A stretch of DNA of 64,000 bases, taken from Streptomyces sp. Q6. Lineage in GTDB: Bacteria > Actinomycetota > Actinomycetes > Streptomycetales > Streptomycetaceae. The notes below the pieces were generated by a model, which saw only the letters and a program-made list of their open reading frames with translations, was not told the DNA's origin and made no database searches. Made by a program: the position numbers and the translations under genes. The DNA lies in the NCBI RefSeq assembly GCF_036967205.1, contig NZ_CP146022.1, forward strand, positions 4,836,001 through 4,900,000, read 5' to 3'. Shown one piece after another: positions 1-7,364 of the stretch (position 1 is its first letter; each line of letters begins with the position of its first letter).

Positions 1-731
1 TCATGCGGCTGGCCCGGTACGCGGGCCTGGACTCCGTCACCATCTGGGGCACCACCCACGACCCGGTCGCCAGCCAGGGGCCCGGCGGCTCCTCCGTCGT
101 CGCACGGATGCGGGAGGTCGAGGCCACCGAGTCCGGCCGCCTGTGGGCCGAACGGGACTGGTACGGACTGGCGTACCAGTCGCGGGATGTGCGCTACAAC
201 CCGTCGCCCAGCGCGGAAACGTTCACCATCAACTACGCCGACCTGGAGCCGGGCATCGAGCTGGCGGACGACGACCAGAAGATGGTCAACCTCGTCGACG
301 CGTCCCGGCCCGGCGGGGCGACGCAGCGTGTGTCCGCGCCCGCGAGCGTGCTGGCGTTCGGCGAGTACCCGCAGGACCTGACCGTCCTGAAGACGTCCGA
401 CAACTCGGTGCTGGACGCCGCGGCGTGGCTGGTGTCCCGCTACGCCAACCCCATGCCGGAACTGCGCGAGGTGCCCATCGAGGCGCACACCATGTCCACC
501 TACCTGGACATCCTCGACGCCGAGATCGGCTCGTACTTCTCCGTCTACAACCTGCCCGCGCAGGCGACCGCGCCGTCGATGCGCGTCACGGTCGAGGGCT
601 ACACCGAGACCATCAAGCACAACTCGCACGTGATCACGTTCCACACCAGCGCATCGTCGACCGACTCTGTGTGGGTCCTCGGCGACCCCGTGTACGGGGT
701 GCTCGGTTCGACCACCCGCCTCGCCTACTGA
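1..731 (+). CDS. Phage tail/structural protein, C-terminal part (left edge cut)
   Basis: The frame is open from the first bases of the window to a TGA at 729-731, so this is probably the C-terminal part of a longer gene. An ATG at position 3 has no visible ribosome site. The roughly 240 residues are mixed beta-type sequence without signal peptide or membrane segment. The ending (YTETIKHNSHVITFHTS) resembles C-terminal domains of actinophage minor tail proteins. The downstream order of structural genes, endolysin and holin-like gene supports a tail or baseplate role. I do not recognise a specific family. Confidence 0.6.
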   Translation, partial: MRLARYAGLDSVTIWGTTHDPVASQGPGGSSVVARMREVEATESGRLWAERDWYGLAYQSRDVRYNPSPSAETFTINYADLEPGIELADDDQKMVNLVDASRPGGATQRVSAPASVLAFGEYPQDLTVLKTSDNSVLDAAAWLVSRYANPMPELREVPIEAHTMSTYLDILDAEIGSYFSVYNLPAQATAPSMRVTVEGYTETIKHNSHVITFHTSASSTDSVWVLGDPVYGVLGSTTRLAY

Positions 732-743
732 CAGGAGCAGCCT

Positions 744-1205
744 GTGGCCATCGCCGTTGTGCGCGCCGAGAACTACTACGTGCCGCCGCCGCCCATGCCT
801 GCCGACGCGTGGGCTGACACCCTGCCCGCAGAGCTGGTCTTCGTCTGGACCGAGTACCGGCTGAGCCGACGCGTCACCATGCCGGACGGCGTCCTCGATG
901 GAGAGCCTGCCCTGTACGCCCGCGTCGACTCCAACCGCTGGCTCGTGCAGTGCGTGTGTGGCAGCGCCGACATCATCTCCCCAGCCGACCCACGCTGGGC
1001 CTGCGTCACCTGCGGCTACGGCTGGGTGTCGATCATCGTGCCCACCGCCGACGAGGTCGCCGCGATCGAGGCGCAGCTGCTCAAACAGCCCCGCCCGAAT
1101 CGGCGGTTCTGGTGGCATCCCAACGATCCGGCCAACCCGGACCGGCCCACCGATGCCCCGATCCCGCCGACCGAGCCGAGCAGGGTAGGGCAGGTGCTGA
1201 AGTGA
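744..1205 (+). CDS. Hypothetical phage protein with four-cysteine zinc-ribbon-like segment
   Basis: A GTG start at 744 follows AGGAG at 733-737. The 153-residue product has CVCG and CVTCGYGW motifs around residues 69-93, spaced like a small zinc ribbon, and a Pro/Arg-rich tail. It lies 12 bases after the tail gene and overlaps the next start as GTGA, so it is cotranslated with the structural module. The function is unknown. Such short Cys proteins are common between actinophage tail genes and may be structural accessory proteins. Confidence 0.6.
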   Translation: MAIAVVRAENYYVPPPPMPADAWADTLPAELVFVWTEYRLSRRVTMPDGVLDGEPALYARVDSNRWLVQCVCGSADIISPADPRWACVTCGYGWVSIIVPTADEVAAIEAQLLKQPRPNRRFWWHPNDPANPDRPTDAPIPPTEPSRVGQVLK

Positions 1206-1735
1206 CGTTCTCACCCCGCACCTGGACGTCCGGTGAGGTAGCCACCGCGGCCATGTTCAACACCGAGATCAGAGATCAGTTCAACTCGTTCTTCGGCGCC
1301 TGGTCGACGTACACGCCCAGTTGGGGAGCCGACGGCGGCGCGGCCCCCACGCTCGGGAACGGATCATTGACCGGCCGGTACCTCAAGACCGGACGCACCG
1401 TCGACTGGGTCCTTCAGCTGACATGGGGGTCGACCTCGGCGGCCGGCGGCGGCGGGTCCAGTGAGAACTGGTGGTTCGGACTTCCCGCAGCGCCCGCCGC
1501 CGGTTTCAGCCAGCGCATCGTACAGGCCGATGCGTTCGACAACAGCGCCTCCCTGCACTACGCCGGAACGGCCATCTACAGCACGCTCAACAGCGGCTGT
1601 GTGAAGACGTTCGTCGACCAGCTCGGCACCGGCCTCGTCGCGGCCAACGCTCCGATCTGGGACAGCACCGCCCCGTTCGTCTGGGCAGCCAGCGACATCC
1701 TCTACGCGTCCGGCCGGTACGAGGCTGCCGCCTGA
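1202..1735 (+). CDS. Phage structural protein, tail-fibre or decoration-like
   Basis: The GTG start at 1202 overlaps the previous stop (GTGA), which gives 177 residues. The frame is open further upstream but that part is a shadow of the preceding gene. The sequence starts with FSPRTWTSGEVATAAMFNTEIRDQ, and then shows YTPSWGADGGAAPTLGNGSL and a Gly/Ser/Trp-rich beta domain, a pattern seen in phage tail-fibre or head-fibre proteins. There is no signal peptide. The assignment rests on sequence flavour and position between tail and lysis genes. Confidence 0.6.
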   Translation: MTFSPRTWTSGEVATAAMFNTEIRDQFNSFFGAWSTYTPSWGADGGAAPTLGNGSLTGRYLKTGRTVDWVLQLTWGSTSAAGGGGSSENWWFGLPAAPAAGFSQRIVQADAFDNSASLHYAGTAIYSTLNSGCVKTFVDQLGTGLVAANAPIWDSTAPFVWAASDILYASGRYEAAA

Positions 1736-1752
1736 TCTGCCCAACACCCCGC

Positions 1753-1777
1753 CGCCCCGCGCCTGATGGCCGGGGCG
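1753..1777 (+). terminator. Hairpin between structural genes
   Basis: The arms CGCCCCG and CGGGGCG enclose an inner GCC/GGC pair with a TGAT loop. There is no clear T-tract. The ATG at 1766 lies in the loop, which argues that the next gene starts at the later GTG. Confidence 0.45.
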
Positions 1778-1798
1778 TTCGTCGTTCCTGGAGGCCTC

Positions 1799-2290
1799 GT
1801 GACGAACGTGTACGTCTGCTCGCTGAAGACCGACACCCCGCAGGCCATCGCGCCCGGCGGCACCTACTCGATCGTCCGGTTCCCGTATGCGGCGGGCGCC
1901 GAGTCCTACGACCCGCACGGCATGCACGACCCCGTCGACCCGCTCGGCTACGAGGTGCGCGACTGGCAGCGCGACGACCGGTCCGGGCTGATCTGGCCCA
2001 CCATCGGCGGCTGGGCCACGCTCACGTCGCTCATCTACTGGGAGTCCGGCGACTACGACGAGCTGCGCGACCGCTACGTCCGCGACCCGCTCTCCCTGGC
2101 GGGCGGCCCGGACTCCACCGCGACCGAGCATCGCGCCCCCAGCCCCGGCATCCAGTGCTTCCACAAGACGCACCAGATGTTCGTCACCGTCGGCACGCCG
2201 GTGGCACTGCTCGCCGGACACACCGCGCCGAAGAACGTCCGCATCACCCTCGCCGAGTTCAAGCTCGCCATCACCCCCGAAGGGATCTGA
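1799..2290 (+). CDS. Hypothetical phage protein
   Basis: The GTG at 1799 follows GGAGG at 1790-1794. An in-frame ATG at 1766 sits inside a hairpin and has no ribosome site. The 163-residue product begins TNVYVCSLKTDTPQAIAPGG, is acidic and aromatic with many short beta-type motifs (GPDST, GGWATLTSLIYW), and has no membrane segment. It precedes the endolysin by 2 bases. It is probably a minor structural or host-contact protein. No family is recognised. Confidence 0.55.
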   Translation: MTNVYVCSLKTDTPQAIAPGGTYSIVRFPYAAGAESYDPHGMHDPVDPLGYEVRDWQRDDRSGLIWPTIGGWATLTSLIYWESGDYDELRDRYVRDPLSLAGGPDSTATEHRAPSPGIQCFHKTHQMFVTVGTPVALLAGHTAPKNVRITLAEFKLAITPEGI

Positions 2291-2292
2291 CC

Positions 2293-3042
2293 GTGGCACC
2301 ACCCATGACCGCCGCCGAGTTCCTCGCCGCACTGAAGGCCGAGGGCCTGACCGTGGTTGAGGTCGGCGACTGGCGCCACCACAACCGCAACCACAAAGGC
2401 GCCTGGGGCCCCGTGAACGGCGTGATGATCCACCACACCGTCACCTCGGGCACCGCGGCCACGGTGCGGATCTGCCGCGACGGGCACGCCGACCTGCCCG
2501 GCCCGCTGTGCCACGGCGTCATCGCCAAGAACGGCACCGTCCACCTCGTCGGCTACGGCCGCGCCAACCACGCAGGCCTCGGCGACGACGACGTCCTCCA
2601 GGCCGTCATCGACGAGCGCGCGCTGCCCGCCGACAACGAGGCGAACACCGACGGCAACGCCCGCTTCTACGGCTTCGAGTGCGAGAACCTCGGCGACGGC
2701 CGCGACCCGTGGCCCGCTGCGCAGATCGAGGCGATCGAGCGCGTGGCCGCCGCGATCTGCCGCCACCACGGCTGGTCGGAACGTTCCGTCATCGGCCATC
2801 TGGAGTGGCAGCCCGGGAAGGTCGACCCGCGCGGGTTCGGCATGGCCTGGCTGCGCGGCCTCGTCCGCGACCGGCTCAAGCCGAGCACCACCTACACCGT
2901 GCGCGCGGGCGACACCCTCTCCTCGATCGCCGCGGCCAAGCTCGGCAGCGCCGCCCGGTGGCGCGACATCGCCACTCTCAACTCCCTGAAGAATGCCGAC
3001 GAAATCTCCGTCGGCCAGACGCTCAAGCTCCCCAAGAAGTGA
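2293..3042 (+). CDS. Endolysin: N-acetylmuramoyl-L-alanine amidase with LysM domain
   Basis: This enzyme cleaves the MurNAc-L-Ala bond of peptidoglycan for phage lysis. The GTG at 2293 has GAAGGG upstream; an ATG at 2305 is possible. The 249 residues contain an Amidase_2/PGRP domain at about 40-190, with zinc-ligand motifs VMIHHTVT and GHLEWQPGKVDP. In the second motif Asp takes the place of the third (Cys) ligand, as in many bacterial members. A LysM cell-wall-binding repeat occupies about 198-248 (YTVRAGDTLSSIAAAKLG to GQTLKLPKK). There is no signal peptide, so export would depend on the holin-like gene that follows. Confidence 0.92.
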   Translation: MAPPMTAAEFLAALKAEGLTVVEVGDWRHHNRNHKGAWGPVNGVMIHHTVTSGTAATVRICRDGHADLPGPLCHGVIAKNGTVHLVGYGRANHAGLGDDDVLQAVIDERALPADNEANTDGNARFYGFECENLGDGRDPWPAAQIEAIERVAAAICRHHGWSERSVIGHLEWQPGKVDPRGFGMAWLRGLVRDRLKPSTTYTVRAGDTLSSIAAAKLGSAARWRDIATLNSLKNADEISVGQTLKLPKK

Positions 3043-3050
3043 GGTCGACC

Positions 3051-3278
3051 ATGGCCAGCCCCTCCGCCCCGATCGAGAAGAAGGTCACGGCGTCCAGCGC
3101 CCTTGCCTACCTCGCGAGCCTCGCCGGGCTCGCGATCCTCGGCGCCGTCACCGACAACCCGTCCCTCGTCTCCGGCATGCCCGACGCCCTGGAGCCGTTC
3201 GTCCTCGCCCTGGTCCCGGCCGCCGCGTCGTGGATCGCCGGATGGGCGGCACCGCACACTCCGCGCTCGGACGTCTGA
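3051..3278 (+). CDS. Putative holin
   Basis: The gene starts at ATG 3051, 8 bases after the endolysin stop. The 75-residue product has two hydrophobic segments (ALAYLASLAGLAILGAV and FVLALVPAAASWIAGWAA) and a short charged N-terminus with KK, the size and topology of small two-helix holins. The position directly after the amidase supports release of endolysin through the membrane. Its stop overlaps the next start (ATGA). The family was not identified by motif. Confidence 0.65.
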   Translation: MASPSAPIEKKVTASSALAYLASLAGLAILGAVTDNPSLVSGMPDALEPFVLALVPAAASWIAGWAAPHTPRSDV

Positions 3279-3703
3279 TGAGACCGGCGGTCCAGCAGCT
3301 CACCCGGCGCCTGGGCCGCCGCGGCGCCCTGCTGACCCTCAAGGGAACCATGGCCGTGCTCTACGGATACGGGCAGACGAGCCAGCCCACGGGCAACTCC
3401 AACGGTCTGACACTGCTGCTGAAGCTGCGCCCTCTGGAGTTCTGGGGGTGGGCGTGGGTGGCCGCCGGGGTCATCGCCCTGGCGTCCGCATGGCTCCCTG
3501 CGCGCAGGGACTGGCCCGGGTTCCTCGCGGTGTGGCTGATCGCCACCCCGTGGGCCATGGCCTACCTCGTCTCTTGGTGGCCACTCGGCGAGTTCAGCCG
3601 CGGCTGGATCATCGCCATGATCTTCGGCGCGTTCGGCGCAGTGTGCCTCGTGGCCATCGGCTGGGACGAGCCTGCACGACAGGAGCCCCAGCGTGAGACC
3701 TGA
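3278..3703 (+). CDS. Phage membrane protein, possible second lysis protein
   Basis: The ATG at 3278 overlaps the preceding TGA. The 141-residue product has a basic N-terminus (TRRLGRRGALLTLKG) and about three membrane helices (WVAAGVIALASAWL, FLAVWLIATPWAMAYLVSWW, WIIAMIFGAFGAVCLVAIG), followed by an acidic/Gln-rich tail. Actinophage lysis cassettes often carry a second transmembrane protein of this kind. A holin, antiholin or superinfection role is inferred only from position. Confidence 0.6.
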   Translation: MRPAVQQLTRRLGRRGALLTLKGTMAVLYGYGQTSQPTGNSNGLTLLLKLRPLEFWGWAWVAAGVIALASAWLPARRDWPGFLAVWLIATPWAMAYLVSWWPLGEFSRGWIIAMIFGAFGAVCLVAIGWDEPARQEPQRET

Positions 3704-4070
3704 GATGCTGACTGCGCTGAGCGCCCTCGCCGTCGCCCTCGTCACCGCGGCGGGCGGCATCCTCACCGCGGTCATCGGCCGGCGCCAGCCCCGCCGCCCG
3801 CGCGGCGCCGAACGGCGAGACGACTTCACTGCCGTCACCGACAAGCTCGGCGAGCACATCGCGCGCCTGGAGCGCGACGCCGAACAGGATCGTCTACAGG
3901 CTGAGGCCGACCGCGCGAGGATCACCGCGCAAGACTTCGCGCTGCGGTACATCGCCGGGTGGGCGCGCTCGCTCGTCGCCTACATGCGCCAGGCGCAGCT
4001 CGAACCGCCACCGCCGCCGCAGCCGGTACCCGACGAGGCGCGCGCGTACATGCACGATCTCAGCAACTGA
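3693..4070 (+). CDS. Phage small membrane-anchored coiled-coil protein
   Basis: The GTG at 3693 overlaps the previous gene by 11 bases. The 125 residues comprise an N-terminal membrane helix (about 6-28), a basic linker (RRQPRRPRGAERR), a predicted coiled coil at about 45-80 (KLGEHIARLERDAEQDRLQAE), and a Pro-rich tail. One anchor plus a coiled coil recalls phage spanin-like or DUF-type proteins at the end of actinophage lysis cassettes. It is the last gene before a strong terminator. The function is not established. Confidence 0.6.
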   Translation: MRPEMLTALSALAVALVTAAGGILTAVIGRRQPRRPRGAERRDDFTAVTDKLGEHIARLERDAEQDRLQAEADRARITAQDFALRYIAGWARSLVAYMRQAQLEPPPPPQPVPDEARAYMHDLSN

Positions 4071-4072
4071 CC

Positions 4073-4106
4073 AGGGCCCCGCTCTCCTTCGGGAGGGCGG
4101 GGCCCT
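4073..4106 (+). terminator. Rho-independent terminator closing the phage operon
   Basis: A 15-bp stem (4073-4087 with 4092-4106, one G-T wobble) carries a TTCG tetraloop and is followed by TTT. It sits 2 bases after the last phage gene and faces the convergent acetyltransferase gene. Confidence 0.85.
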
Positions 4107-4110
4107 TTCG

Positions 4111-4548
4111 TCATGCCCGGTAGAAGACCTTGCCCTGGTGCGGCTGGACGCCGAGCGCCTCGTACAGGGCCAGCGCGGGCGGGTTGTCGGTGTCGGCCGT
4201 CCACTCGACACGCGAGCAGCCGAGACGCACGGCTTCCTCGCGGAGCGCGGACATCAGAGCGCGGGCCACGCCGCGGCGCCGTGCCGACTCCCGCACGAAC
4301 AACTCCTTCAGGTACAGCGAGGTGTCGGCACCGGCCGCGGGCCACAGCCGCGAGTACGACGCCATGCCGAGCACCTCGTCACCGTCGCGGGCGAGGAGCA
4401 CCGTCGCGACGGGCTGCTCGCTGAAGAGCGCGGCCCGTATCTGGTCAGGGTCTCCGAGCGTGTACTCGCCGCCGTAGTACTCCTCGATCTCCCCGAGGAT
4501 CACCGACAGGACGTCTGTGTCAGCCGCTGTCGCCGTGCTGATCTCCAC
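4111..4548 (-). CDS. GNAT family N-acetyltransferase
   Basis: The product transfers an acetyl group from acetyl-CoA to an unknown amine. A GTG start at 4548 follows GGAG with a 7-base spacer, giving 146 residues (VEISTATAADTDVL...). The acetyl-CoA loop is ESARRRGVARALM at about 91-103, and the C-terminal GNAT half shows NPPALALYEALGV. The start lies inside the end of the upstream XRE gene (29-base overlap), so the pair is translationally coupled. The substrate cannot be read from the sequence. It could be an accessory cargo gene of the integrated element. Confidence 0.85.
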   Translation of the reverse strand: MEISTATAADTDVLSVILGEIEEYYGGEYTLGDPDQIRAALFSEQPVATVLLARDGDEVLGMASYSRLWPAAGADTSLYLKELFVRESARRRGVARALMSALREEAVRLGCSRVEWTADTDNPPALALYEALGVQPHQGKVFYRA

Positions 4549-5728
4549 GCGTGCGCTCCATCTCGCCTGGGGGCAGCGCGAGAATCTCGCGCAGCGCCCG
4601 CACCTCATGCACCCCATGTGCACCGGGAGGCACGGTATCGGCGACCTGCTGCGCGCGGTAGATGATCAGTGCGGTGCGATGTTCCTGGTGCAGGCCCACC
4701 AGGGTGCGCGTGACCTGGTCGGCAGCGTTGGCCGGATCGCCGTCCATCACCGTGCACATGGCGGTGTCGAGCGCGACGAGAGCCCGGTCCATCCGCTCCG
4801 CCGTCGGGTACAGCTCGGCGGCACGGGAGAGTTCCTCCCGGGCACGGCCTGTCTCCCCGAGATGCGTCAGCGCATTCCCCGCGTGGAAGCGGAGTTGGGA
4901 CTCGTTGTACCCGAACGCGCTGCCGATCTGCTCGTCCTCGGGAAGCCGGCCGAGCGCAGTCTCCGCGGAGACGAGGGCGCGCGCAGCCGACTCTCCGTCG
5001 CCGAGCCGCGCATGGGCGCGGGCCTCAAGGGGAGCGGCAAGGGCCGGGCCGACGCACGGCAGGCCGCCCGCCACCTGCTGTGCGCGCATCGCCAACTCGA
5101 CGGCGCCGTACAGGTCGCCGGTGTAGTACAGCTGGTACGCCTCATGTGCGTACGCCCACGACAGGGTGGTCCGGTCCTCGGCGGATGCGGCCGCCGTGCG
5201 CGCGGTACGCCACCAGGAGGCGGCCCGGTCGTCCCCGAGCTTCAGGAGGGTCAGGGCGGTGAGGCCGGACATGCGGGCCGCGCCGACGAGGAGGCGACGG
5301 CGGACCGCTGGCGGGTGCCGGTGGGTGAGCAGGACGCGTAAGTCCTGGAAGTCGGCGAGCAGTTCGGGGAAGTGCACGGCCTCGGGCCGGTAGCGGGTGG
5401 CGCGGCCGTGCCGGGCGATCGTCCAGTCGATCTCGTCCAGGCTGCTGTCGCCGAGCGGCCCTGCGGCGAGGACCTCGTGCAGTCCGGCCTGTAAGGCGTC
5501 GGCCTGCTCGATGGGTGACTGGCCCGTCCTGACACCAGCGAGCGCCGACAGCTCCCCGCCCGCGCGGAGGGCGTCATCGAGGGCGCGGGCGATCTGCGCG
5601 GTGGGCTGGCGTATGCCCTTCTCCAGGTAGGAGATGAGGCTCTTGCTGCACGAGGCGAGGTCGGCGACATCGCGCAGGCTGCGCTCGCCGCGCCACCGGC
5701 GCAGAGCTTCAGCGAAGGACTCCGTCAC
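4520..5728 (-). CDS. XRE-family transcriptional regulator with TPR-like C-terminal region
   Basis: A GTG start at 5728 follows GGAGG with a 4-base spacer, giving 402 residues. An N-terminal helix-turn-helix lies at about 4-60 (LRDVADLASCSKSLISYLEKG). The remaining roughly 330 residues are alpha-helical, Ala/Leu/Arg-rich repeats resembling TPRs (ALEARAHARLGDGESAARALVSAE). This is the standard large XRE architecture of Streptomyces, usually found next to tiny proteins like those starting at 5911. Repeated TGTCCAC half-sites in the divergent spacer are candidate operators. It is coupled to the acetyltransferase at 4548. Confidence 0.85.
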   Translation of the reverse strand: MTESFAEALRRWRGERSLRDVADLASCSKSLISYLEKGIRQPTAQIARALDDALRAGGELSALAGVRTGQSPIEQADALQAGLHEVLAAGPLGDSSLDEIDWTIARHGRATRYRPEAVHFPELLADFQDLRVLLTHRHPPAVRRRLLVGAARMSGLTALTLLKLGDDRAASWWRTARTAAASAEDRTTLSWAYAHEAYQLYYTGDLYGAVELAMRAQQVAGGLPCVGPALAAPLEARAHARLGDGESAARALVSAETALGRLPEDEQIGSAFGYNESQLRFHAGNALTHLGETGRAREELSRAAELYPTAERMDRALVALDTAMCTVMDGDPANAADQVTRTLVGLHQEHRTALIIYRAQQVADTVPPGAHGVHEVRALREILALPPGEMERTRGDQHGDSG

Positions 5729-5746
5729 GGTGCCTCCGTCTTCGGA

Positions 5747-5785
5747 GTGTCCACTGTCCACTCAGCTGTGGACGGGTGTGGACAG
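5747..5785. promoter_or_regulatory. Candidate operator: TGTCCAC half-sites in both orientations
   Basis: TGTCCAC occurs at 5748-5754 and again at 5755-5761. The inverse GTGGAC occurs at 5768-5773 and GTGGACA at 5778-5784. This paired inverted array lies between the divergent XRE gene and the small genes at 5911, so autoregulation by the XRE protein is a reasonable inference. Confidence 0.5.
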
Positions 5786-5910
5786 CCCGGTCCTAGTGAT
5801 CGCTGTCCGTATGCACAACGCTACCGGTGAGAGCTGAAGCGCCGCAGGAAATGGCGCACCCCGGCGACCGCGCAAACGGTCCCGGGGTTGGCCGACTGGA
5901 TGGAGTCGAC

Positions 5911-6084
5911 ATGGCCGACAATACCGAGCCACCCGGCGCAGTGGCAGTGGCAGATACGGCGGCAAGCCTGGCGTACCGCGCGCTCCTGGCGCACATCACC
6001 TCGTGCGTCCGCTGCGCAGCGAACTGGCGAGCCTGCCCGACGAGGCGCGCCCTGTCGGAGACGTGGCGCGAGGTGCGGTCGTGA
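5911..6084 (+). CDS. Small Cys-containing protein of an XRE-associated pair
   Basis: The ATG at 5911 has GGAG 5 bases upstream. The 57-residue product has an acidic N-terminus, then YRALLAHITSCVRCAANWRAC with CxxC plus a third Cys, suggesting metal or disulfide binding. Its stop overlaps the next start (GTGA). Tiny proteins of this type commonly sit beside large Streptomyces XRE regulators, in some cases as partners of the regulator (for example the DUF397 type). This one is not obviously DUF397. A regulatory-partner role is inference. Confidence 0.6.
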   Translation: MADNTEPPGAVAVADTAASLAYRALLAHITSCVRCAANWRACPTRRALSETWREVRS

Positions 6085-6275
6085 GAGCGGAGACCGCCCG
6101 TCGCTGTAGCTACTGCGCGCGCGAGCTGCTCCCCGGCCAGCCGACGACACAGTACGTACCGCGGCCGCCGGTCATCGCCAGTCGCGTGCACATCGAACTG
6201 CACGACGAGTGCGTCGTGAAGGCGACCGAGGCGCCGGCCGTGAAGGGCGGTGACCGTGAACACGCGGCCCCGTAG
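6081..6275 (+). CDS. Small zinc-finger-like protein
   Basis: The GTG at 6081 overlaps the previous stop. The 64 residues include CSYCARELLPGQ at about 9-20 and HIELHDEC at about 37-44. This gives two CxxC-like ligands followed by His/His/Cys, consistent with a small treble-clef or zinc ribbon. It sits in a three-gene overlapping run with the genes at 5911 and 6256. No family is recognised. Tight overlap suggests the three small products are made in fixed ratio. Confidence 0.6.
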   Translation: MRAETARRCSYCARELLPGQPTTQYVPRPPVIASRVHIELHDECVVKATEAPAVKGGDREHAAP

Positions 6276-6414
6276 CGAGACGGTCCCGGAGTGCCGGGCC
6301 TGGCACCCCAACCAGGTCTACCGCTGCACCCTGCCGAAGGGGCACGGCGGCCAGCACAAGCACGCGTACTCGGGCCCGGTCATCGACGGCTGGCGCCGCG
6401 GCACGCACTGGTGA
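6256..6414 (+). CDS. 52-residue Cys/His-rich protein, very short gene
   Basis: The frame runs from GTG 6256 to TGA 6412-6414 and overlaps the end of the previous gene by 20 bases. The translation contains ECRAWHPNQVYRCTL and KGHGGQHKHAY, so two Cys and several His residues could bind a metal ion. There is no strong ribosome site, so translation probably depends on coupling. A strong hairpin follows 8 bases after the stop, which supports it as the last gene of the transcript. It is short enough to be missed by most gene callers. Confidence 0.55.
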   Translation: MNTRPRSETVPECRAWHPNQVYRCTLPKGHGGQHKHAYSGPVIDGWRRGTHW

Positions 6415-6422
6415 CATGAGCC

Positions 6423-6457
6423 CCCGCCGTCGTACCGGGACCCCGTACGACGGCGGG
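6423..6457. terminator. Hairpin terminator after the small-gene trio
   Basis: A perfect 13-bp stem is formed by CCCGCCGTCGTAC (6423-6435) and its complement (6445-6457) with a 9-base loop. It lies between convergent genes and could serve both strands. Confidence 0.75.
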
Positions 6458-6495
6458 CGGGCGGCGGTCGACGGCAATCGGGCCCGCCGCCCACA

Positions 6496-6738
6496 TCAGA
6501 CAAGATCGCTGAGGTCGCAGCCGAGCGCGGCAGCAATCCGGATCAGGGTGTCGACGGACGGGCTCTGTTTCCCCGCCTCGATGTTCACGATCGAGGGCCG
6601 GTCCACTCCGGAGTTGAGCGCGACCATCTCCTGCGTCATGCCGGCCTCTCGGCGCCGAGCACGGATGCGGGCGCCCACGGCCCGGCGACGGGCGAGGACC
6701 CAGTCGGGCGGAGGGTAGGCGGACGGCACTCTGTCCAC
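6496..6738 (-). CDS. Small XRE/Cro-type repressor
   Basis: The 80-residue product is almost entirely one helix-turn-helix domain at about 22-78 (AGMTQEMVALNSGVDRPSIVNIE, then SPSVDTLIRIAAALGC), the HTH_3 type of single-domain phage or element repressors. The start is ATG 6738. A dyad, TGTAGG-N6-CCTACA, lies 26 bases upstream and may be its operator. The location between phage genes and the tRNA suggests control of the integrated element, although it may equally be an orphan regulator. Confidence 0.8.
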   Translation of the reverse strand: MDRVPSAYPPPDWVLARRRAVGARIRARRREAGMTQEMVALNSGVDRPSIVNIEAGKQSPSVDTLIRIAAALGCDLSDLV

Positions 6739-6763
6739 CGTTGTGGGTGCATGATCGAATGTC

Positions 6764-6781
6764 TGTAGGAGTATGCCTACA
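6764..6781. promoter_or_regulatory. Candidate repressor operator
   Basis: A perfect 6-bp dyad, TGTAGG and CCTACA, is separated by AGTATG. It lies 26 bases upstream of the small XRE repressor start, a position suited to autorepression. Confidence 0.4.
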
Positions 6782-6862
6782 TCGCGGAGTGAACAGCGCG
6801 CTGTACGGCGAGGGGTTCACACGGGGCGTGATCGGAATGCAAGAACGAGTGCACGATGCACA

Positions 6863-6882
6863 CTGTCGGCATATGCCGACAG
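6863..6882. repeat. Perfect 20-bp palindrome
   Basis: CTGTCGGCATATGCCGACAG reads identically on both strands. Its core CGGCATATGCC recurs at about 6977-6987. It is too symmetric to be chance coding sequence and suggests a dimeric protein-binding site. Confidence 0.7.
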
Positions 6883-6969
6883 AGGGGAGGGTAAGTACCG
6901 GCCGCCAGCCCTGGCTTCGCGCCACTGTCGCCGTGCCCGGCGGGTGAAAAACGTGAAGAGTGCACGCAC

Positions 6970-7003
6970 AGCTCTGCGGCATATGCCACGACGCCGCAGA
7001 GCT
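6970..7003. repeat. 11-bp inverted repeat (hairpin)
   Basis: AGCTCTGCGGC and GCCGCAGAGCT form a perfect stem. The 12-base loop contains the GGCATATGCC-type core also present in the palindrome at 6863. Confidence 0.6.
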
Positions 7004-7116
7004 ACGGGTAGTCTCTGTAATTCGAAAGCTTGTTCGCTCGAAAGGGTGAATGACTCGGAACCAAGGCATCCGTTAGACATGGTGGGAAGTCGTACCCGGC
7101 GGAACACCCCAAGATC

Positions 7117-7159
7117 GTGCGTCGTCCGCCACTGGTGGCCCGGTCAGCCGACGACGCAC
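7117..7159. repeat. 10-bp inverted repeat
   Basis: GTGCGTCGTC (7117-7126) pairs with GACGACGCAC (7150-7159) across a 23-base loop, directly before the strong hairpin at 7162. Together they could fold as a two-stem RNA end. Confidence 0.4.
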
Positions 7160-7161
7160 AA

Positions 7162-7196
7162 GTCCGGCCCCCCTCATGCCGCGAGGGGGGCCGGAC
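7162..7196. terminator. Strong hairpin with no gene attached
   Basis: A perfect 14-bp stem is formed by 7162-7175 and 7183-7196 with a 7-base loop. No coding region ends nearby on either strand. It may end an unannotated transcript from 6770-7160 or bound the element. Confidence 0.65.
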
Positions 7197-7232
7197 GCTT
7201 TGTGGGTGTCGTGACCTGCAACGACGGCTTGA

Positions 7233-7254
7233 TCATTTAGGAGTCATTTAGGAG
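7233..7254. repeat. Tandem 11-mer sharing TTTAGGAG with the tRNA anticodon region
   Basis: TCATTTAGGAG occurs twice head to tail. Its TTTAGGAG part is identical to 7420-7427 inside the tRNA-Arg gene (the complement of the anticodon loop). It is a candidate recombinase-related sequence at an integration junction. Confidence 0.4.
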
Positions 7255-7331
7255 CCGCGCCCCTGTACTAGGGGTGTATCGAGAATGTGCGACACAGTGC
7301 CGAGACTGTACCCAAAGCGGAGACAGAAAGA

Positions 7332-7364
7332 CCCCGGACCCCGCTTGACCTGCGGTTTCCGGGG
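7332..7364 (-). terminator. Terminator of the tRNA-Arg transcript
   Basis: CCCCGGA (7332-7338) pairs with TCCGGGG (7358-7364), with an inner CCGC/GCGG pairing. On the minus strand a T-rich stretch (TCTTTCTG) follows, as expected for termination downstream of the tRNA. Confidence 0.7.

Noticed and set aside
6773-7240. A 155-codon open frame
   Set aside because: It runs through the palindrome and terminator, has no ribosome site and no recognisable sequence.
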